From the NCBI RefSeq assembly GCF_037892545.1, contig NZ_JBBKBG010000009.1, positions 11,514-75,513 on the forward strand: a DNA stretch of 64,000 nt. Direction: 5' to 3'. The translations under genes and the position numbers were made by a program. A model generated the notes under the pieces. It made no database searches, was not told the DNA's origin, and saw only the letters and a list, made by a program, of their open reading frames with translations. Position 1 is the first letter of the stretch, and the number at the start of each line of letters is the position of its first letter. The DNA comes from Pseudogracilibacillus sp037892545. GTDB taxonomy: Bacteria; Bacillota; Bacilli; Bacillales; Amphibacillaceae. Below, one piece after another: positions 61,182-64,000 of this stretch.

Positions 61182-61318
61182 ATTAAGAAAAAATTTAATT
61201 TATTGAACAAATTTAACTTAACATATGGATATATAATTGTCAAAACTATATTAAAATAGTTATTTGACATATAAATTTATTAATGTATCATAAAAATTAT
61301 TAAGAAAAAATTTAATTT
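61182..61318. promoter_or_regulatory. Divergent gbsA/gbsR promoter region with duplicated candidate GbsR operators
   Basis: A 20-bp sequence ATTAAGAAAAAATTTAATTT occurs twice without change, at 61182-61201 and 61299-61318, in direct orientation. Promoters lie between: for gbsR TTGACA (61264-61269), 16 bp, TATCAT (61286-61291); for gbsA, minus strand, TTGACA (61243-61238), 17 bp, TAAGTT (61220-61215). Each repeat lies just downstream of one -10, as expected for a repressor site. Confidence 0.68.
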
Positions 61319-61347
61319 TATAAATGAACTTTTAAAGAGGTGTTCAA

Positions 61348-61905
61348 ATGACTCTGTCAAATAACGATCAAGCTCTACACAACATTGAAGAGGCAGAAGG
61401 CGAAATCATTAACGCCATTGCGGAAACAATGGATGTTTATGGAGTGACACCTTCTATTGGTAGACTTTATGCAACGATGTATTTTCGTGATCAAATGACT
61501 TTAGATGAAATGCGAGACGAATTAGGTTTAAGTAAACCAAGCATGAGTACAGGTGTCCGTAAATTACAAGATATCGAAATGGTTAAAAAAGTATATCAAC
61601 GCGGATCAAGAAAACATGTGTATCAAGCTGAAAAAGACTTTTTCAATACATTTATTGGTTTCTTCTGTCAAATGTGGGAACGAGAAATAAATACGAACAC
61701 TGCAGCAATTGAACGTTCTAAAGAATTACTGCAAAAAGTGATCGATGATGAAGCTGTTTCATCCATTATAAAAAAAGATGCAACTGAAAAGTTACACCAA
61801 ATAGAAGGTTCTATGCAATATTACGAATGGTTAAACAATTTAGTGAAAAGTATTCGTAGTGAGGAAATTTACAATTTCATACCTAAACATCCGCCGCAAA
61901 AATAA
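61348..61905 (+). CDS. gbsR: GbsR, choline-responsive MarR-type transcriptional repressor
   Basis: 185 residues of the GbsR family. Winged helix-turn-helix at about 35-95: PSIGRLYATMYF, MTLDEMRDELGLSKPSMSTG, VRKLQDIEMVKKVYQRGSRK. The C-terminal half is helical with aromatic residues (FFCQMWEREINTN, YYEWLNNLV) that in B. subtilis form the choline-sensing site. AGAGGTG precedes the ATG. Followed by a binding-protein gene 21 bp downstream, so the two are probably co-transcribed. Confidence 0.92.
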   Translation: MTLSNNDQALHNIEEAEGEIINAIAETMDVYGVTPSIGRLYATMYFRDQMTLDEMRDELGLSKPSMSTGVRKLQDIEMVKKVYQRGSRKHVYQAEKDFFNTFIGFFCQMWEREINTNTAAIERSKELLQKVIDDEAVSSIIKKDATEKLHQIEGSMQYYEWLNNLVKSIRSEEIYNFIPKHPPQK

Positions 61906-61926
61906 TACACATTTTTGGAGGATATG

Positions 61927-62823
61927 ATGAGAACTAAATTTCGAAGTTTTTTACATGTATTTCTTTTAAGTATTGTAGTAGCTGGAGTATTAGTCGCATG
62001 TAGTAATAACGATGAAAACAAAGAAAACACTAGTAATAATGATGAAAAGCAAGCGATTGAAATGGGACAAATTAATTGGGCTGAAAATATCGCTGTAACA
62101 AATATGTGGAAAGTTATTTTAGAAGAGGAAGGATATGAGGTAAACTTAAATGTTCTTGATATCGGAACTCAAATGGCAGCATTAGAAAACGATGAATTAG
62201 ATATTAGTCCAGAAATTTGGCTACCTGTGCAAGATGCTAGTTATGTAGAACAATATAAAGATAAAGTGAATTTTTCTGAAACAACATGGTATGACAATGC
62301 CAAAGTAGGTCTTGTTGTTCCCTCTTATATGGAAGATATTACTAGTATAGAAGATTTACATGATCATGTAGATGTATTTGAAGGTGTGATTACTGGTTTT
62401 GACCCAGGAGCTGGCACAATGGAAGTGACAGAAGATTTAATCCAAGAATACGACTTACCATTCGAACTATTACCTAGTTCAGAACCGGCGATGTTAACCG
62501 AAATTACAGAAGCAATGAAAGAAGAAAAACCGATTGTTGCTCCTTTATGGAGTCCACATCGTATATTTTCAGAACTTGATTTGACATACTTAGATGATCC
62601 TAAAAAAGTATATGGTGATGTCGAAAAAATCCACCATGCAACAAGACTTGATTTTGCTGATGACCATCCTGAATTAGCGACATGGTTCGATAATTGGAAA
62701 ATGGATGACGACCAAATCGGGTCTTTAATGGTGGAAGTTTCTGAGGCGGAAGATCCATTGGATGGTGCGCGAACATGGGTAGAAGAAAATGAAGATGTCA
62801 TTAATGAATGGTTAGAGAAATAA
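61927..62823 (+). CDS. Glycine betaine/choline-binding lipoprotein, non-permuted order
   Basis: About 298 residues. Lipobox VVAGVLVACS. The mature protein begins INWAENIAVTNMW, then EIWLPV near 100, YMEDITSIEDL near 140, VITGFDPGAGTMEVTEDLI near 158-176, APLWSPHRIF near 215 and ATRLDFADDHP near 243. This is the same family as the opuA binding proteins but with the two halves in the opposite order (ChoX/ProX-like). Cage tryptophans are in INWAEN, EIWLP and PLWSP. ATG at 61927 has GGAGG 5 nt upstream. No permease gene adjacent; it may dock to OpuAAB or another system. Confidence 0.86.
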   Translation: MRTKFRSFLHVFLLSIVVAGVLVACSNNDENKENTSNNDEKQAIEMGQINWAENIAVTNMWKVILEEEGYEVNLNVLDIGTQMAALENDELDISPEIWLPVQDASYVEQYKDKVNFSETTWYDNAKVGLVVPSYMEDITSIEDLHDHVDVFEGVITGFDPGAGTMEVTEDLIQEYDLPFELLPSSEPAMLTEITEAMKEEKPIVAPLWSPHRIFSELDLTYLDDPKKVYGDVEKIHHATRLDFADDHPELATWFDNWKMDDDQIGSLMVEVSEAEDPLDGARTWVEENEDVINEWLEK

Positions 62824-62826
62824 TAG

Positions 62827-62967
62827 AAAGAGTTTGGAACAAAATAAAAGTTAGTGTAGAACACAGAGGACAACATGAAAAATCGCAATACATTTCTAAA
62901 GTGATGATCTAACATGAACAGTCCGTGTTTCAACTTATTTACTAACTTATGTTCCAAACTCTTTTTT
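62827..62967. repeat. Long inverted-repeat element B
   Basis: AAAGAGTTTGGAACA near the left end and TGTTCCAAACTCTTT at the right are perfect inverted copies, extended by AGTTAGT/ACTAACT, with about 85 bp inside. It begins 4 bp after the stop of the binding-protein gene and ends in a T-run, so it can act as terminator. Confidence 0.65.
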
Positions 62968-63033
62968 AAACATGTTATGCATATCCATGATAAAATAATA
63001 GAACAATCATTTGTTAAAGGAGAGAAAATAAAA

Positions 63034-63852
63034 GTGGATATTACTTTAAATAACGGCATTGTGATGCCTCAAGTTGGTTTAGGTGTTTACTTGGTTGAAC
63101 CGCAAGTAGCAAAAAGCACGGTGTTACATGCCTTAAAAACAGGTTATCGTTCTATTGATACAGCGCAATTTTACAACAATGAAAAAGAAGTTGGAGAAGC
63201 GATAAAAGAAAGTGGCATCCCTCGTGAAGAAATTTTTGTAACGACAAAGGTGTGGAACTCTCATCACGGATATGAAGAAACATTAGAAGCATTTGAGGAA
63301 AGTTTACATAAATTACAACTTGATTATATTGATCTCTATCTGATCCATTGGCCAATGCCAATGAAAAATAAATATGTAGATACGTATAAAGCATTAGAAA
63401 CGTTATATAAAGCCGGAAAAGTAAAAGCAATCGGATTAAGTAATTTCCATATCGACCATATTGAACATATCCTTTCCCATTGTACAATAAAACCTGTTGT
63501 GAATCAGGTGGAATGTCACCCATACTTCCAACAAAATGAATTAAAAACCTTTTGTGAACAACACGATATCTATTTAGAAGCATGGAGTCCATTATCAAGA
63601 GGGGCTGTATTACAAGACGAAACGATTGTAAAGCTTGCCGAAAAATATAGTAAATCTCCGGCACAAATCATTCTGCGATGGCATATACAAAGAAATACGA
63701 TTATTATTCCAAAATCTATTACACCGAATCGTATCGAAGAAAATTTCCAATTATTTGATTTTAGTTTAGATGAAGAGGATATGCAACGGATTGCCTCCAT
63801 CGATAAAAATGAACGCCGTGGTCGAGAACCGAATACAATGGATATGATTTAA
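63034..63852 (+). CDS. Aldo/keto reductase (YtbE/YvgN-like, AKR5 type)
   Basis: 272 residues. Catalytic tetrad: Asp in SIDTAQFYNNE near 48 with the Tyr, Lys in TTKVWN near 77, His in LIHWP near 109. NADPH-site IIIPKSITPNRIEENF near 226. AKR5-type N terminus ITLNNGIVMPQVGLGVY. GTG at 63034 is preceded by AAAGGAGAG; the upstream in-frame ATG at 62914 lies in the inverted repeat. Probably reduces 2-oxoaldehydes such as methylglyoxal. Confidence 0.9.
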   Translation: MDITLNNGIVMPQVGLGVYLVEPQVAKSTVLHALKTGYRSIDTAQFYNNEKEVGEAIKESGIPREEIFVTTKVWNSHHGYEETLEAFEESLHKLQLDYIDLYLIHWPMPMKNKYVDTYKALETLYKAGKVKAIGLSNFHIDHIEHILSHCTIKPVVNQVECHPYFQQNELKTFCEQHDIYLEAWSPLSRGAVLQDETIVKLAEKYSKSPAQIILRWHIQRNTIIIPKSITPNRIEENFQLFDFSLDEEDMQRIASIDKNERRGREPNTMDMI

Positions 63853-63923
63853 TCGTAAGCTAGAATTTTTTAGTTTATGATGAGCGTTTCAGAACTACAT
63901 CTTATTTTTTCACCATATACTAT

Positions 63924-63962
63924 ACTGTGAAAGCTCCCATATGAGAGCTTTCACAGTTTTTA
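63924..63962 (+). terminator. Terminator of the aldo/keto reductase gene
   Basis: 13-bp stem ACTGTGAAAGCTC (63924-63936) / GAGCTTTCACAGT (63945-63957) followed by a T-run. Nothing further is supported to the window end. Confidence 0.9.
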
Positions 63963-64000
63963 TTTATGTTACCTTTGAAAAAAAAGCCTATTCCATCCGT

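Overview
The window is 64 kb of low-GC, gene-dense chromosome from an endospore-forming member of the Bacillaceae. Several blocks keep the Bacillus subtilis gene order: ygaD-ygaC-sspE-mutY-yfhP-yfhH-recX-yfhF, yfkJ-yfkI-yfkH, yteJ-sppA and cydABCD. Spore genes (a gamma-type SASP, the cortex deacetylase pdaA) confirm a spore former. An opuA operon with three binding-protein genes, gbsA-gbsR with a fourth binding protein, and a mechanosensitive channel point to a salt-tolerant relative such as Oceanobacillus or Virgibacillus; the genus is inference. No rRNA, tRNA, prophage, insertion sequence or CRISPR array was seen.

Layout. 0-3 kb: a peroxiredoxin start, then divergent arginine-catabolism genes rocB and rocD. 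3-10 kb: the ygaD to yfhF block (DNA repair, spore protein, membrane hydrolase). 10.1-11.3 kb: a long inverted repeat, then a compact predicted structured RNA directly upstream of a GNAT gene whose ribosome-binding site can be sequestered. 11.3-14.7 kb: a GntR-controlled operon with a DUF1648 protein and a yxlEFG-like transporter. 14.7-16.1 kb: a kinase remnant, then yidC2 preceded by a MifM-like arrest-peptide ORF and a hairpin touching the yidC2 Shine-Dalgarno. 16.2-18.8 kb: a second GntR-ABC operon and an SPFH protein. 19-24 kb: a 21-bp tandem array, clpE under CtsR boxes, an acyl-CoA synthetase and pdaA. 24.3-29.3 kb: the opuA operon. 29.5-34.5 kb: enoyl-CoA hydratase with a FadR-like box, lipoprotein, aminotransferase, MscS channel, EamA transporter. 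34.7-37.4 kb: a second 21-bp array and PerR-type ahpCF. 37.8-42.7 kb: yfkHIJ, YedK-type protein, yteJ-sppA, CAP protein. 43-47.5 kb: acyl-CoA dehydrogenase, a putative lysine dehydrogenase and a semialdehyde dehydrogenase. 47.6-53.5 kb: cydABCD with a cre-like site. 53.6-59.3 kb: a 51-bp hairpin satellite, TlpA-type thioredoxin, small GNAT, csaA, M24 peptidase, GTPase. 59.6-63.9 kb: gbsA, gbsR, a betaine/choline-binding protein and an aldo-keto reductase.

Main themes are compatible-solute uptake and synthesis (opuA, gbsA/gbsR and the extra binding protein), microaerobic respiration (cyd), peroxide and protein stress (ahpCF, clpE, mutY, recX) and fatty acid or amino acid catabolism. The two most interesting signals are the MifM-like control region of yidC2 (15.73-16.17 kb) and the structured leader RNA of the GNAT gene (10.49-10.69 kb). 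Three tandem-repeat satellites and a set of long inverted repeats occupy intergenic regions.
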